A stretch of 64,000 nucleotides of DNA from NCBI GenBank assembly GCA_037176705.1, contig CM073885.1:218934290-218998289 (forward strand). The letters run 5' to 3'. How positions within the stretch are numbered: the first letter of the stretch is position 1; every line of letters starts with the position of its first letter. The notes under the pieces are model-generated. The model was not told the origin of the DNA. It did no database searches and saw only the letters and a list, made by a program, of their open reading frames with translations. A program made the translations under genes and the position numbers. Positions 37,201 through 44,531 of the stretch are shown in pieces. The DNA comes from Molossus alvarezi. Taxonomy: Eukaryota > Chordata > Mammalia > Chiroptera > Molossidae.

Positions 37201-38901
37201 CTACAAAGAATTCAGCTGATGCTCGGCCAGTGTGGCTCACTGGTTGGGCACTGACCCATGCACCAAGAGGTCACCGGTTCGATTTCTAGTCAGGGCACAT
37301 GGTCAGGATGTAAGCCCAATTCCCAGTGGGGGGCATGAGGAGGTGGCCAATCGATGTTCTCCCTCATCGATGTTTCTATCTCTCTCTCCCTCTCCTTTCC
37401 TCTCTCTCTAAAATAAAAAAAAAAAAATTTAAAAATACATTAAAAAAAAAAGAATTCAACTGCAAGAATGAAAAAATGTGTGTTCGTTTGTGTGTGTGTG
37501 TGTGTGTTATAGTTTCCTTGTTATTTTGGGCTGCTTGTATTTTAAAAAATCGTGCCTACAAGAGAATTGTAATTTTATATAACTACATTCACAAGAGAAA
37601 TGGGACTACAATCTTATAACTGTTAATCCATAAAACAGACAAATACACCGGTAACGGTAATCACCAAATTCTTCCTATTTGCTTGGTAAAGGATAAACTT
37701 AACTATGAGATTTTATGAAATTCTACATACTATACAATGTTAATGACTTTTCATAAAAGTGCCCTCTGAACCCCAATAAAAAACTACACTTGTACAATTT
37801 CCATTAAGACAGAAGACTGTAGACAGTAGAATGTACATTAGCCTAATTTGCACTAAGAATTTCATACAAATAGAAAATGAGATAAACCAAGTATTTATAT
37901 TCTAACATGGAAGCAGAGAGCAAGGGAGAAAGGCAGGTCAAATGGGAGAGTTCAAGGGATATTACACACTCCCATATTCGTTGTCTTTGTTTTACATAAA
38001 AACTGATTTTCAGATTTGGCCATCAAAGCTCATTTCATAAGTGTAATATCCGTTATTTGTGAGTGGCAGTGGAGGGGTCTCCATCTTGAGTCTATCTATT
38101 GAACTTCTGGTTGAACCTGAAAGGTTATTTGGAGCTAAAGGAAGAGCAAAAAATTTTGCAAAGGGTGCTTAGAAAAGGAGAGACAGGGGGTTCTTGCTAC
38201 CTGGCCATGTCACCTTGCATAGCCATGTGAACTGTGGGCTACATGGAACACATAAGCCTGTGGCTCCTCCAGGCTTTGCACTGAGGAGCACTGGGAAGTT
38301 GCTGCATGGACAAGAGGCATCAATGAAGATTGCTGGGCGAGCTGGGCAAGATTACTTGTGCAGGATCTAGAAGAACCAACGGACAATAATTATGATGATC
38401 ATTTGATAATCATAGTTAACACTTATTGAGTACTTAGGATAGCCAGGTACTCTAAGCATACATGGGTATGTATATGTATATATGTGTGTGTGTATATATA
38501 ATTTAATTCTTACAACAATTTGGTTAGGTAAATACTATGATCTGCACTGAGGTTTGCAGCTGAAATCCCACCCCATGTAATAATATGGTGTTCCTTTGCA
38601 TGGCACTGTCCTCTCTACCTATCTGTTCCCCAGAAATCCTTACAAGAGGATTGCTTCTGACAGGACAGGGTTCTAAATGCCTGTTCTCTTTTTCTCAATC
38701 ATTGTCTCTGTCTCTATCTTTGTGTCCCTGTCTAGCTTGCTATCCTATATGGACATAGGATGTAGATAGAAAATCTATTATACAGGTTATAGGATGAATA
38801 AATAGATATATGCATACATGCATACATCTATTAAAATTGCCATTGGCATTGGTTTACTTCCAATCCATTCAGGAGCAAAAAATAAACACACAATAGAAAC
38901 C

Positions 38902-38941
<40 letters not shown>

Positions 38942-41900
38942 TTAGTTTAGGGTACGAATAATTTAGTTTAGTTCATTAACTTGTGCCATGAATTAATGTA
39001 AATATACCACAGCAGATTTGAATAACAATTCATGCTGCTGAGAAACATAAAGGAAAATGTAAAAGCAACATGGTGTAATAGAAATTATGTTGGGTCATTA
39101 GCCAGAGACTAAGGTTCTTGTCATGGCTGTGCCACTTACTACCTCTGTGTCTTTGAGCAAGTGGTTAAACCACTAAAAATCTGTTTCTTTGTCCATAAAA
39201 TAAGAAAGTCTAAGTGAATTCTAAAGGCCTCTTGTAGTTCTATCATTCTGTGATCTATTTTATTACTTAAAATAAAGAACCCAAATGCCCTGGAATATAC
39301 TGACATGTTCTTGGAGTTGAAAGTTTCTTAAGGTTGGATCATCTGGTCCAATCCCAACCTTCTCATTACAGAGAAGACACCTCCTTAGAGTTCACACTGT
39401 CTAATTATGTCATTAGCCAATTTGCCAATACTCCTTCATAGTCACTCAGTAAAGACTTGACACCTTGGTCTCACTTCTCAACCCTGTATCTAGAGCTAAT
39501 TCTGGACAGCATCAATGTCCATGGAAGTGACCAGTCTAACATTCTATCCTTTTATATTCTTAATCACCGCAATTCAAATACTCTTCACCTCTACTTCTCT
39601 TGAGTTCCCTATGGCCAACCTTGGTTCTGTCTATACTCCAAACTATTCTCTACCAGAAGCTTTCAACTCAGCCTTCTAGCCTTTAACTCTCTCTAACCTT
39701 TGCTCCCACTCATCTCACATCCTTCAGGAAGATCTTTGAGCACTTCTTTTCCTTGCGGTCATCCAGCCTCCAGCAGGCCTCATTGTCCTATTCAAATGAT
39801 CCTCAATGCCCTCTATTGCTGAACCTCTATTCTTTTTCTCCATTAACGTGGCAGAATCCCAGTCATGGATCTATTTCACAATTTGCCTTATTCTCTCTTA
39901 TACCTTGCCAGTAAGCGATGCTGAGAAAAATCATTCTACATGCAGCTTGGTACTCCCACAGGTTCATGGTCTCCTATCCCTGTGAGCCCTTAACACCATA
40001 CACAAATACTTTACTTTGACCTTGGTTGGTCCCTTTCTCTCCTCAGTGACAACTAGCAATCACTACTCTCCTCTAGCTCCCGACCACACCTCAAAGTCTT
40101 CACAAAGTAAGCTCTCTAAGGATGAACTACTTCAGTCTCCTATCCCTCTTTTTTTTTTTTTTTTTATTGTTAAGACTTTTTTTCTTCATTTTATTTTTGT
40201 TACAGATGTTTCTCCTTTTTTTCCCCATTGACACCCTCCTCCCCATCCCCCCGCACCCTTTTCCCGGCTTTGTTGTCCGTGTCCATTGGTTACATCCCTC
40301 TTTTTTACCCACAAATTTAACTATGTTTGTATCCATCCATGGCTCTCTTTCCACTTTAGAGAGTGAAGCTGTCCTCCCAAGCCCATACTCCGGATCCCAC
40401 ATACTCTATTCTTCTCCAAAACTACTCCTTCTAATCATTCACTCTGTCTCTCCTCCCTAATCCATCCCTTATAAGTTCAACTTCTCTCCTTCTTCTAGGT
40501 TATTCCCCTTACTTTCCTAAGATGATTATATCTCTCTCATGCTAATATCAAAAACAAAAACAAAACTTTTTCCCTTCCCTTGTTTGGTCCTTCTTCACAT
40601 ATTGACTGAGCACTGTCTGTGTGCCATACACTGTGCTGTCTGATGGGCTGCAATAGGGAAGAAAACACAGTTCCTGTCCTCAAGAAGCCAGGAGTCTGGA
40701 GGAAGAAGCAGACCAACAGGCGTTTGCAGTGTGGTCAAGGGCTGCAATGAGGGTGTGCACAAAGCATCAGGGCACACATAGGAGGCTCACTATTTGGGGA
40801 TGGGAGGGTCACAGAAATTTCACAAATGTAGTGGCGTCTGCCTAATGTCCCATTTCTTACTTCCATTCTCAATGAAGCTGCCTGAACGTGTAGCCTATAT
40901 TTGGCCTTCCTTTCCCCACTTTTCATCATTCCTCAAACATCTGTAATAGAGCTTCTACTCCTACCACTCTACATACACCAACTTCAGGATGGTCCCCAAT
41001 GGCCCACATGCTGCCAAGTCTAATGGACCATATGCATTTCTCCTCCCACTCACTGTCTCACCTGTGATCAACACTATCGCTACAAACTCCTCCTGGAAAC
41101 TCTCTACTCTTCTGGCTACAGTAACACTGTTCTCTTCTCTAACCATTTCCTATCTCTCTCTTTTTTTAATCCTCACTTGAGAATATATTTTTATTGATTT
41201 TAGAGAAAGAAGACAGAGAGAGAGAGAGAGAGACATTGATGTGAGAGACAAGCATCAATTGATTGCCTCCCACACACGCCCTTACGGAGGATCGAACCCA
41301 CAACCTACGTATGTGCCCTGACCAGGAATAGAACCCGCAACCTTTTGGTGTACAGGATGATACTCCAACCAACTTAGCCACTCAACCAGGGTTACACTTA
41401 CCTCTTGATCCTGTCTTCCTCATCTTCTTAGGTTCTCTTTTATGTTCACCTCCCCTTAAATGACTGCATTTCCCCAAATTCCATTCTTGGCCTTGTACTC
41501 TTTGTCACACAATCTCTTTGGCTGAGCTCATTAATTCTAAACATTTGTACTGCTGTCTACATGCTAATTATATCCACATAATGTCTCCAACCCTATCTTC
41601 TCCTCTGAGCTTTAGACTCATATATCCAACTGTCTTTATGAAATATCCACCTGGTGTTTCCATGGACACGTCAAACTCAATGTGCCCCAAACTGAAATTT
41701 CCCCCCAGATGGGATGCTTTTCCTCATTCTCCTATATTCTCACTACCAGTTGATGACTCAGCTAACCTACTAGTCATCAAGTCATAAATATGGGTGTCCT
41801 AGCTCCTTTTCCTTCCCCTCACCCTCCTACTTTCATCCAGCCTGCTGATTCATCCCCTGAATATATGAGACTGCCCTTTCCTCTTGCTTCAACACTACCA

Positions 41901-44531
41901 GGGCTCTGATTTCAATACTCTTCCTCCCATCTCACAGCCTCTGCACCGTCTCCTCATAGCGAATACTATGTGTTATCTTTGAAAAAACAGAGATATTTCT
42001 AAAACCTGGCTATTCTACCCTCATGCCTGAAACATTCATTAGTATTCTATCACCTTAAAAATAGAATTCCAAGCTTCGGCATACACCACAGAAAGCTCTC
42101 CATAACCTTGAACTTACCAACTCTCTAGCCCCATCTCTCACTCATTCATACAGTCGGTCAAATAATATGTATTGAGGGCCTACCAGGTGTCAGGTGCTAT
42201 TGTAGGTGCTGAGGATATACAGTAAACAAAAGAGATGGTAAACAAGAATTGTAAGTAAAATCTAGAGTATGTCAGATAGTAGTTAGTGTCAAGAAGAAAA
42301 CTGAAGCATGGAAGAGAGACAGGAAATGTGTGGTAGGAGGTGGAGGACTGCAACTTTAAAAAGAAAGACACTCGGGCAAAACTTAAAGGAAGTAAAAGAT
42401 CAAGGCATATATTTGTGGAGAAAAACAATCTCTGTGGGAACAACAGAGTGCAAAGGCCCCATGGCGGAGGTGTGCTTGGCACATCCAGCGAATGGCAAGC
42501 AGCCGCGATGTCTAAAGCACAGTGAGCAAGGGAGAGAGCAGTTGGTTAATTAAAGGGTTACAATAGCACCTTATAGGACCTGTGAAGAGTTACTGTGAGA
42601 AAAGAAACCACTGGAAGGGTTTAAAGAAGAGAAGCAACATGATCTGACTTCAATTTTAATAGGATCACCTGGCTACTATATCAGGATTACAGTGAGAAAG
42701 GCCAGTACAGAAACGGCAACAAGCTAAGGGGTCGCTGCGAGCAAGAAGCAGATGATAACAGTACGGCTGCTAAGAGCAGGGAGGCCGCGTACGGAACGCA
42801 CTGTTTCGGAAGAGCGGGTGGGTTTGCTAATATGCTGGATATGGGATGTGAGAGAAAGTGGGGAGCTGAGGATGACGCTGCTTGCTGGCCTGAGGAAGTG
42901 GAAGAAGGGAGTTTGCCATTTATAGAGGTGAGAAAAATTAGGACAGATACACATGAGGAAGGGACAAAATCATGTCTGGTGTGGAACAAGGGTCGAGCCT
43001 CTTTCTGCAAAGGGCCAGATAGCAAATATTTTAGCCTTTGGTCTGTGTCAGAACCACACAACTCAAGTCACTAGGATGCAGCCCTAGGCGATACATAAAT
43101 AAATGCATCTGTCTGTTTGAATAAAACTTTATTTATGGACACTGGAACTTGACTTCACATAATTTTCACATCATAAAATACTGTTCTCTGTTGATCTTTC
43201 CCAACCATTTCAAAATGCAAACACCATTCTTGATCACAGGTCACACAGTCTAGACTGTCAGCTGATTCATGGTATGGAACACATTTTGTTTTCAGCAATA
43301 CAGTCTATGGCTTATAACATTTATTTCAGGGCTTTTTCTGTGATACCACAATTATGACCAGTTCAGATTTGGACATGAATTACTCAGCAAGCTAAATAGT
43401 GATCTTTTAGGAGCATTTACACTGTAAAATAGAAAGCCCCATAGCATACAACAAAATATTACTGCATTTACCAACCCCTGATGTATAACCAGCTTCTCAG
43501 AAACAGACCCATGCAGAAATTGAGTCATCCCTTAAATGTATACAGAACCTTTACTTCAAAGCTAGAAACAGAAATGTATTAGCACTGGATGGTATGAAAG
43601 CTCAAGATTAATCACTGTGGAGAGAGCAAAAAAAACTTAAAAAAATAAACTACTTGTGAAATTGACAGAATGCTTTTTTAGAAAAAAATAATTGGTCTTC
43701 TCCAGGGAATTTCAAATGTTCAAATTTGAAGCTTAAGCTCTTTTTATTTTAATAGACTCACTTTAAAAAGGAAAGAGTCAGCACCTGGAAAAAATATTCT
43801 AACAGCATAGATGTGTAGTTAGAAAAAAACTGAAAATTTTTAACCGAGGGACAGGATGAAATATCCCTCATACACTTGGTCAAATACCAGCTATTTTTAA
43901 GTCAGAACTTCTCATGTTCCTAGGGAGTCCAAAGGCAGCACAATAATACAATCAGAATGAATAATGTTTCTAGAAAATCATCTTTATGAACTTGATCCTG
44001 ATTTTCAATCCATTCAATGGCTTGGAATTGCTGTGGTTAGTATCAGTAGCTTTGGCAACTGTTGAGCCCAGAAAAAAATCTCTGGGCAGCAGTTGGTTCA
44101 TTAATTGCATAATCATGATTAAGTTGCTTAAAATTCTAGGCTTCACTTTCCTCACCTGTCAAGTGGGGATAAAGATATCTATCCCACATAATAGTAAATG
44201 AACTAACATTTGTAAAATCTTTAACTGAGTGCCTGGTCCAAAGTACTAAATGCTCAATAAACAGAAATCAAGATATTCTTAAATATGATAGGCAAAAATT
44301 CTCTCCCACATTTCATAAAGCTTCCAATTTGGGATAAAAAACTAGATGGTTGAAAAAATGCAAAAACCCTACCGTTTCAGTGACTTTACCAATCACATTT
44401 AGGACACATTTAGCATATCATACCTTCTCAAAGGCACACTGAGGGTTTCTGCAAACAGCAGGTTTGCAGATAACAATATCACCATGGCAACGGCAATTCT
44501 GGCATGAATCAGGCTTCCAAATCGTGGCATC
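4846..44531 (-). CDS. FRAS1: FRAS1, N-terminal part (12 internal exons; partial gene)
   Basis: FRAS1 encodes a very large secreted or membrane-linked matrix protein of embryonic epithelial basement membranes, forming a complex with FREM1 and FREM2. Minus-strand exons at 44424-44531, 36187-36279, 27837-27996, 25978-26111, 18904-18987, 17192-17293, 16701-16892, 11968-12057, 10097-10132, 7825-7972, 6261-6404 and 4846-4980 join with compatible phases into 1426 bases without a stop. The product shows six VWC modules, each with a CxxCxC motif and a CCxxC motif, followed by two furin-like Cys-rich repeats. Sequence and order match my memory of human FRAS1 almost residue for residue, with no gap at any junction. 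The signal-peptide exon (5') and the rest of the protein (3') lie outside the window. The reading frame looks fully functional. Confidence 0.97.
5130..5265 (+). repeat. MIR
   Basis: Clear core: 'ccaggcactgtgcgaagtgc', then 'cacaacaaccctatggggtag' and 'catccccattttacaggtg'. Confidence 0.85.
5475..5645 (+). repeat. MIR
   Basis: Blocks 'ccctttattgagccctgact', 'tagatactctacatgtatt', 'gaggcaaagagaggtt' and 'cagcctgggtatgaacc' follow the MIR order. Confidence 0.8.
6261..6404 (-). CDS. FRAS1: FRAS1 exon k: furin-like repeat 1
   Basis: The exon has 144 bases, phase 1/1, encoding (V)YCHPDCLACSQSPDHC, then CDLCQDPTKSLRNGRCVHSC and GFYHAGALCL. The regular CxxxCxxC spacing is typical of furin-like Cys-rich repeats, many of which follow the VWC region in FRAS1. 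The acceptor is gattgtag and the donor gtatgg. From memory human has H at the first complete codon, where this has Y. Confidence 0.97.
   Translation of the reverse strand, partial: FIATRTAWPALNLQTTVTSARTPQSRCGMVGVCTAVAQGFITQALSV
6405..7824 (-). other. FRAS1 intron j-k
   Basis: This 1420-base AT-rich intron has no repeat I can name with confidence. Confidence 0.9.
7825..7972 (-). CDS. FRAS1: FRAS1 exon j: VWC6 body and link to the furin-like region
   Basis: The exon has 148 bases, phase 0 at the start and phase 1 at the end (final G of a Val codon). It encodes EGEKWEDGPC, CKVCEC, the CPPCPV segment and the closing CCPEC of VWC6, ending TA. The acceptor is tttcctttag and the donor gtgggt. It carries the change from phase-0 VWC exons to phase-1 furin-like exons. 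Confidence 0.97.
8963..9475 (-). mobile_element. Ves-type SINE, outer element of a nested pair
   Basis: The tail and body at 8963-9060 and the body and head at 9321-9475 belong to one minus-strand SINE interrupted by a second SINE. It is flanked by a perfect 14-base TSD, acttggtatttctt, at 8949-8962 and 9476-9489. Confidence 0.93.
9061..9303 (-). mobile_element. Ves-type SINE inserted inside another SINE
   Basis: A complete minus-strand copy from the T run and 'atcctcactcgaggac' tail to the 'gccaaaccagccagggc' head. Its own TSD, agacagagaaacattta (17 bases), sits at 9044-9060 and 9304-9320, inside the outer SINE. Confidence 0.94.
9791..10004 (+). mobile_element. Ves-related SINE, second subfamily
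   Basis: The head 'cccagcccacatggctcagt' is followed by 'gacccatgcaccaagaggtt', 'ccccagtggggggcat', a CT-rich body and an A run. The TSD taaggcagtg lies at 9781-9790 and 10005-10014. The 'catgcaccaag' block separates this subfamily from the copies with 'ggaccagagagtcc'. Confidence 0.9.
10097..10132 (-). CDS. FRAS1: FRAS1 exon i: 36-base microexon within VWC6
   Basis: Twelve codons, phase 0/0, encode MSSNASEVKRIP. The acceptor is ttgttcctag and the donor is an ideal gtaagt. It fills exactly the gap between exon h (ends TEF) and exon j (starts EGEKW). The peptide contains an N-glycosylation sequon (NAS). As the exon is in frame at both ends, skipping it would remove 12 residues without a frameshift. 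I recall the same 12 residues in human FRAS1, so the exon appears conserved. Confidence 0.94.
10670..10865 (+). repeat. MIR
   Basis: Blocks 'gtgtgccaggcactctttc', 'tatccctactttacagcgg' and 'gtaacttgcccaagatcac' follow the MIR order. Confidence 0.85.
11270..11880 (+). mobile_element. L2 LINE 3' end
   Basis: It matches the L2 3' region in order: 'aagccaccatcaccctttct', 'ctggactacagcaaaaacct', 'cccaaatgaccctttcac', 'gtaagctccacaagaatac', 'tgtatccccagtacctg' and the end 'gttgaacaaacgaatag'. Confidence 0.8.
11968..12057 (-). CDS. FRAS1: FRAS1 exon h: end of VWC5, start of VWC6
   Basis: The exon has 90 bases (30 codons, phase 0/0): GEELIHLDGK, CCPEC closing VWC5, then SGYCVYEENTEF opening VWC6. 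The acceptor is ctcgtacag and the donor gtgagt. The first codon is GGT (Gly), where I recall GAT (Asp) in human. No clear open reading frame marks this exon; I located it by matching the missing residues between exons g and j. Confidence 0.95.
12756..12900 (+). mobile_element. 5'-truncated L1 3' UTR with perfect TSD
   Basis: It runs from 'ggagggggagaaataaacc' through 'gtatatatgcataacc' to 'aacaataaagataaattta'. The TSD aaaaattaaataattctaa (19 bases) lies at 12737-12755 and 12901-12919. Confidence 0.9.
14312..14567 (+). mobile_element. Ves-type SINE
   Basis: The head is 'ccctggccagtgtggttcag', the B box 'gggtttgattcc' and the tail 'atcttcaggtgaggatt'. The flanking repeat aaagaaaagttgt, followed by (g/a)tgctg, lies at 14293-14311 and 14568-14586. 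Confidence 0.92.
16701..16892 (-). CDS. FRAS1: FRAS1 exon g: end of VWC4 and VWC5 core
   Basis: This is the largest exon here: 192 bases (64 codons, phase 0/0). It starts GQRRAQRHGR, closes VWC4 with CCEEC, and carries the VWC5 region with CEFCTC and the trailing CANVECAQ. The acceptor follows a good pyrimidine tract (ttgcctcctcag) and the donor is gtaaga. All cysteines expected from human FRAS1 are present; changes from my memory of human are conservative or surface-type (for example HN for YD before GIVRYQDEMW). Confidence 0.97.
16893..17191 (-). other. FRAS1 intron f-g, 299 bases
   Basis: A short unique intron between two VWC4 exons. No repeat is seen. Confidence 0.95.
17192..17293 (-). 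CDS. FRAS1: FRAS1 exon f: VWC module 4, first half
   Basis: The exon has 102 bases (34 codons, phase 0/0), encoding HGEQWSENAC, the CTTCVC motif and RCHKQACPPLRCGK. The acceptor is tttgctcag and the donor gtactg. Only 299 bases separate it from exon g, the shortest intron in the window. Confidence 0.97.
17294..18903 (-). other. FRAS1 intron e-f
   Basis: Mostly unique sequence. A weak match to an old interspersed repeat lies near 17510-17570. Nothing else is supported. Confidence 0.85.
18904..18987 (-). CDS. FRAS1: FRAS1 exon e: end of VWC3, start of VWC4
   Basis: The exon has 84 bases (28 codons, phase 0/0), beginning DETVVRAPGK, with CCPHC closing VWC3 and SCSAAGQVYQ opening VWC4. The acceptor is tattaag, with a weak pyrimidine tract, and the donor is gtaacc. 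Human FRAS1, from memory, has VYE instead of VYQ at the end. The exon is short and its splice sites are less ideal than its neighbours', but the residues match and the frame continues. Confidence 0.95.
19215..19680 (+). repeat. MIR split by a SINE
   Basis: The left part is at 19215-19297 ('gtttgccaggcactatgtt', 'aagtgcgttac') and the right part at 19584-19680 ('ccactttacaaacaag', 'caggtcacacagtgg'). The 19298-19567 SINE interrupts the MIR. Confidence 0.85.
19298..19567 (-). mobile_element. Ves-type SINE, young copy
   Basis: A full-length minus-strand copy with T run, 'atcctcattcgaggac' tail, CpG-rich head region and 'gccaaaccggccagggc' end. The TSD tcaagtagatgctctt is perfect over 16 bases at 19282-19297 and 19568-19583. 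Many undecayed CpGs suggest recent insertion. It is in the sense orientation of FRAS1. Confidence 0.95.
20166..20190. repeat. T homopolymer
   Basis: About 26 consecutive T bases follow 'atgaga'. I see no SINE or L1 sequence joined to it. Confidence 0.85.
21109..21317 (+). mobile_element. hAT-type MITE, full length (MER20-like)
   Basis: It starts caggggccagcaaact and ends agtttgttagccccag, which are near-perfect terminal inverted repeats. The 8-base TSD is gtttgata (21101-21108) and gtctgata (21318-21325). Interior blocks such as 'tgagccaaatccagcccacc' are those of the common mammalian family I remember as MER20. The exact family name needs a repeat search. Confidence 0.82.
21370..21605 (+). 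mobile_element. Ves-type SINE
   Basis: The head is 'gccctggtcagtttggctca', the B box 'gggttcggttcc' and the tail 'gtccttgggtgaggat', followed directly by a TA-rich microsatellite. Confidence 0.93.
21609..21655. repeat. TA/CATA microsatellite
   Basis: (TA)n with a 'catacatacata' interior grows out of the A-rich SINE tail. Confidence 0.9.
22540..23760 (+). mobile_element. AT-rich old L1-like sequence (uncertain)
   Basis: It is strongly A-rich on this strand, with phrases similar to old L1M 3' regions ('ctggaatgcagact', 'ccagaattcaatgg') and a 23690-23760 end like L1M ('tttttcaaactttccttaatg'). No border can be fixed. Confidence 0.35.
24005..24200 (-). repeat. MIR
   Basis: Reverse-strand MIR blocks: 'gtacctcagttttatctact', 'caaaatgggatgataataat', 'ataggattgttatgaggatt' and 'gtacataataaatgttca'. 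Confidence 0.85.
24604..24835 (+). mobile_element. Ves-related SINE, second subfamily
   Basis: It has the 'ccatgcaccaagcggttg' block, 'ccccagtgaggggcatgc', a CT-rich body and an A run. The flanking repeat is gggtcaca at 24596-24603 and about 24839-24846. Confidence 0.88.
25978..26111 (-). CDS. FRAS1: FRAS1 exon d: VWC module 3, first half
   Basis: The exon has 134 bases. Its first two bases complete the Lys codon from exon c, then it encodes 44 residues from PCSYEGRVFQDGEDW to PLFCDQ and ends in phase 0. The CxxCxC motif is CAKCVC. The acceptor is accttccag and the donor gtaagg. The exact arithmetic of the phase-1 junction (1+2 bases) supports both exon borders. Confidence 0.97.
26112..27836 (-). 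other. FRAS1 intron c-d
   Basis: This 1725-base intron shows no repeat I can name. The 26330-26530 part is relatively GC-rich. Confidence 0.85.
27837..27996 (-). CDS. FRAS1: FRAS1 exon c: VWC module 2
   Basis: The exon has 160 bases, starts in phase 0 with HGTEWASSLC and ends in phase 1 (final A of a Lys codon completed in exon d). It carries CSVCSC, the CPPLLCG segment and the closing CCPIC of VWC2. The acceptor is gacacccag and the donor gtgagt. A (GGGA)n tract on the sense strand lies about 390 bases upstream of the acceptor. Confidence 0.97.
28386..28450. repeat. (CCCT)n / (GGGA)n tract
   Basis: About 48 bases of pure CCCT units, then ccttcc units. The minus strand, which is the FRAS1 sense strand, reads (GGGA)n. 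A second, imperfect CCCT-rich tract lies at about 28520-28545. Confidence 0.95.
29880..30912 (+). mobile_element. Old L1 (L1M-type) 3' region
   Basis: It ends 'atacttttctattttccaaa' and 'ttttctataataaacatatt', the usual 3' end of old L1M elements, preceded by diverged ORF2 3' sequence (for example 'ttcactttta', 'gctacccgaatgcctaataa'). It is interrupted or diverged near 30200-30350. Confidence 0.6.
30697..30735. repeat. TATC-type microsatellite, imperfect
   Basis: Imperfect tetranucleotide units: tctatctatccgtctatctg and tctatgtatctatcc. Confidence 0.75.
30928..31180 (+). mobile_element. Ves-type SINE
   Basis: The head is 'ccctggccggtttggctcag' and the tail 'atccttgggtgaggatt' plus an A run. 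The flanking repeat is aaagaattagttata at 30913-30927 and aaagaatcagttata at 31179-31193 (one mismatch). Confidence 0.94.
32296..32337. repeat. (CA)n microsatellite
   Basis: About 21 uninterrupted CA units. Confidence 0.97.
34018..34325 (+). mobile_element. Ves-type SINE with an expanded TC tract
   Basis: The head is 'gccctgcccagtccagctca' and the tail 'atacttgggtgaggatt'. The flanking repeat is aaatcaaaataggaag / aaatcaagctaggaag at 34002-34017 and 34326-34341. The CT-rich body is expanded at about 34183-34254, making this copy about 50 bases longer than its relatives. Confidence 0.92.
35200..35413 (+). mobile_element. hAT-type MITE
   Basis: Blocks 'catctaatgggtaaagacc', 'agggatgctgcgaaatttc', 'caatgcataggacagcctcc' and 'aaaatgtcaatggccctcaa' match a common Charlie-type nonautonomous element. 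A SINE is inserted at its 3' end. Confidence 0.65.
35414..35672 (+). mobile_element. Ves-type SINE, young copy
   Basis: Full length from 'gccctggccggtttggctca' to 'gtcctcaggtgaggat' plus a run of A. A perfect 15-base TSD, agaaactctacccta, lies at 35399-35413 and 35673-35687. Confidence 0.95.
36187..36279 (-). CDS. FRAS1: FRAS1 exon b: end of VWC1, start of VWC2
   Basis: The exon has 93 bases (31 codons, phase 0/0) and encodes GEVLQIAASQ, CCPEC (end of VWC1), then TPGSCHHEEKIHA (start of VWC2). The acceptor is aaatgcgcag and the donor is a consensus gtaagt. The last residue is Ala, where I recall Glu in human FRAS1 just before HGTEW. It joins in phase to exon c. Confidence 0.96.
37219..37448 (+). 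mobile_element. Ves-related SINE, second subfamily
   Basis: It has the 'ccatgcaccaagaggtcacc' block, 'cccagtggggggcatg', a CT-rich body and two A-rich runs. The flanking repeat is aaagaattcagctg at 37205-37218 and aaagaattcaactg at 37449-37462. Confidence 0.92.
37486..37508. repeat. (GT)n microsatellite
   Basis: A short GT run starting after 'ttcgtt'. Confidence 0.85.
38405..38560 (+). repeat. MIR with a TATG/TA-rich insertion
   Basis: 'acacttattgagtacttagg' and 'ccaggtactctaagcata' precede a 'gtatatgtatatatgtgtgt' tract; MIR-like 'aattcttacaacaa' follows. Confidence 0.7.
38905..38941. repeat. (AAT)n microsatellite
   Basis: About 12 AAT units, followed by a short 'aatttagtttag' direct repeat. 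Confidence 0.95.
39115..39250 (-). repeat. MIR
   Basis: Reverse-strand blocks 'gtgccacttactacctctgt', 'cttgtccat...' in diverged form and 'agttctatcattctgtga'. Confidence 0.65.
40156..40292 (-). mobile_element. Short L1 3' end inside the L2
   Basis: It begins with a T run (the complement of the A tail) and 'attgttaagac', then the complement of the purine-rich bat L1 3' UTR up to 'gtccgtgtccattggtt'. The flanking repeat atccctctttttt lies at 40142-40154 and 40293-40305; the left copy merges with the T run. Confidence 0.75.
40570..40830 (+). repeat. Old interspersed repeat, family not assigned
   Basis: 'ttgactgagcactgtctgtg', 'ccatacactgtgctgtctga' and 'cagttcctgtcctcaagaag' are typical of an old mammalian repeat; it seems inserted in the L2. 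Confidence 0.5.
41161..41391 (-). mobile_element. Ves-type SINE, diverged, inside the L2
   Basis: A minus-strand copy: 'aatcctcacttgagaatat' tail, GA-rich body, and a head ending 'cttagccactcaaccaggg'. L2 sequence continues on both sides. Confidence 0.88.
42135..42790 (+). repeat. Old interspersed repeat, family not assigned
   Basis: It runs from 'gtattgagggcctaccaggt' through 'gagtgcaaaggccccatggc' to 'caacatgatctgacttcaat' and 'aggatcacctggctacta'. This is a recurrent mammalian repeat pattern that I cannot name with certainty. Confidence 0.5.
42980..43245 (-). mobile_element. hAT-type MITE (MER20-related)
   Basis: Reverse-strand blocks 'tgcaaagggccagatagcaa', 'atattttagcctttggtc', 'aataaaactttatttatgg' and 'acataattttcacatcataa'. 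Confidence 0.7.
44110..44265 (-). repeat. MIR
   Basis: Reverse-strand blocks 'cttcactttcctcacctgtc', 'aagtggggataaagatatct', 'ctgagtgcctggtccaaagt' and 'aaatgctcaataaaca'. Confidence 0.85.
44424..44531 (-). CDS. FRAS1: FRAS1 exon a: VWC module 1, first half
   Basis: This 108-base exon (36 codons, phase 0 at both ends) starts DATIWKPDSC and ends NPQCAFEK. It contains the CxxCxC motif of VWC1 (CQNCRC) and the following Cys pair. The acceptor reads ctttgcag and the donor gtatga on the minus strand. The first cysteine of VWC1 must be in the upstream exon, which I could not find in the window. Human FRAS1, from memory, has S where this has N in CQNCRC; otherwise the exon is nearly identical. Confidence 0.97.

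Larger units (their letters stand above)
39480..42130 (+). mobile_element. Long L2 LINE remnant (ORF2 region to 3' end), interrupted
   Basis: In L2 order I see 'catactccggatcccacata' and CT-rich sequence (40370-40560), 'gcctaatgtcccatttctta' (40839-40859), 'gtctaatggaccatatgcat' (41018-41037), 'cattcttggccttgtactct' (41481-41500), 'agactcatatatccaactgt' (41610-41630), 'tcaaactcaatgtgccccaa' (41670-41690) and 'ccagcctgctgattcatcc' (41836-41855). These correspond to the reverse-transcriptase part of ORF2 and downstream. An L1, a SINE and another repeat interrupt it. The left border is unclear. It is a non-coding fossil. Confidence 0.68.
36280..44423 (-). other. FRAS1 intron a-b
   Basis: It contains a SINE (37219), MIRs, an AAT microsatellite (38905-38941), a long L2 with nested L1 and SINE (39480-42130), an old unassigned repeat (42135-42790) and a hAT MITE (42980-43245). 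Confidence 0.85.

Noticed and set aside
40122..40460. 112-codon open reading frame with a hydrophobic start
   Set aside because: It begins in the T run of an inserted L1 tail and continues through L1 and L2 fragments; no conserved protein is encoded.
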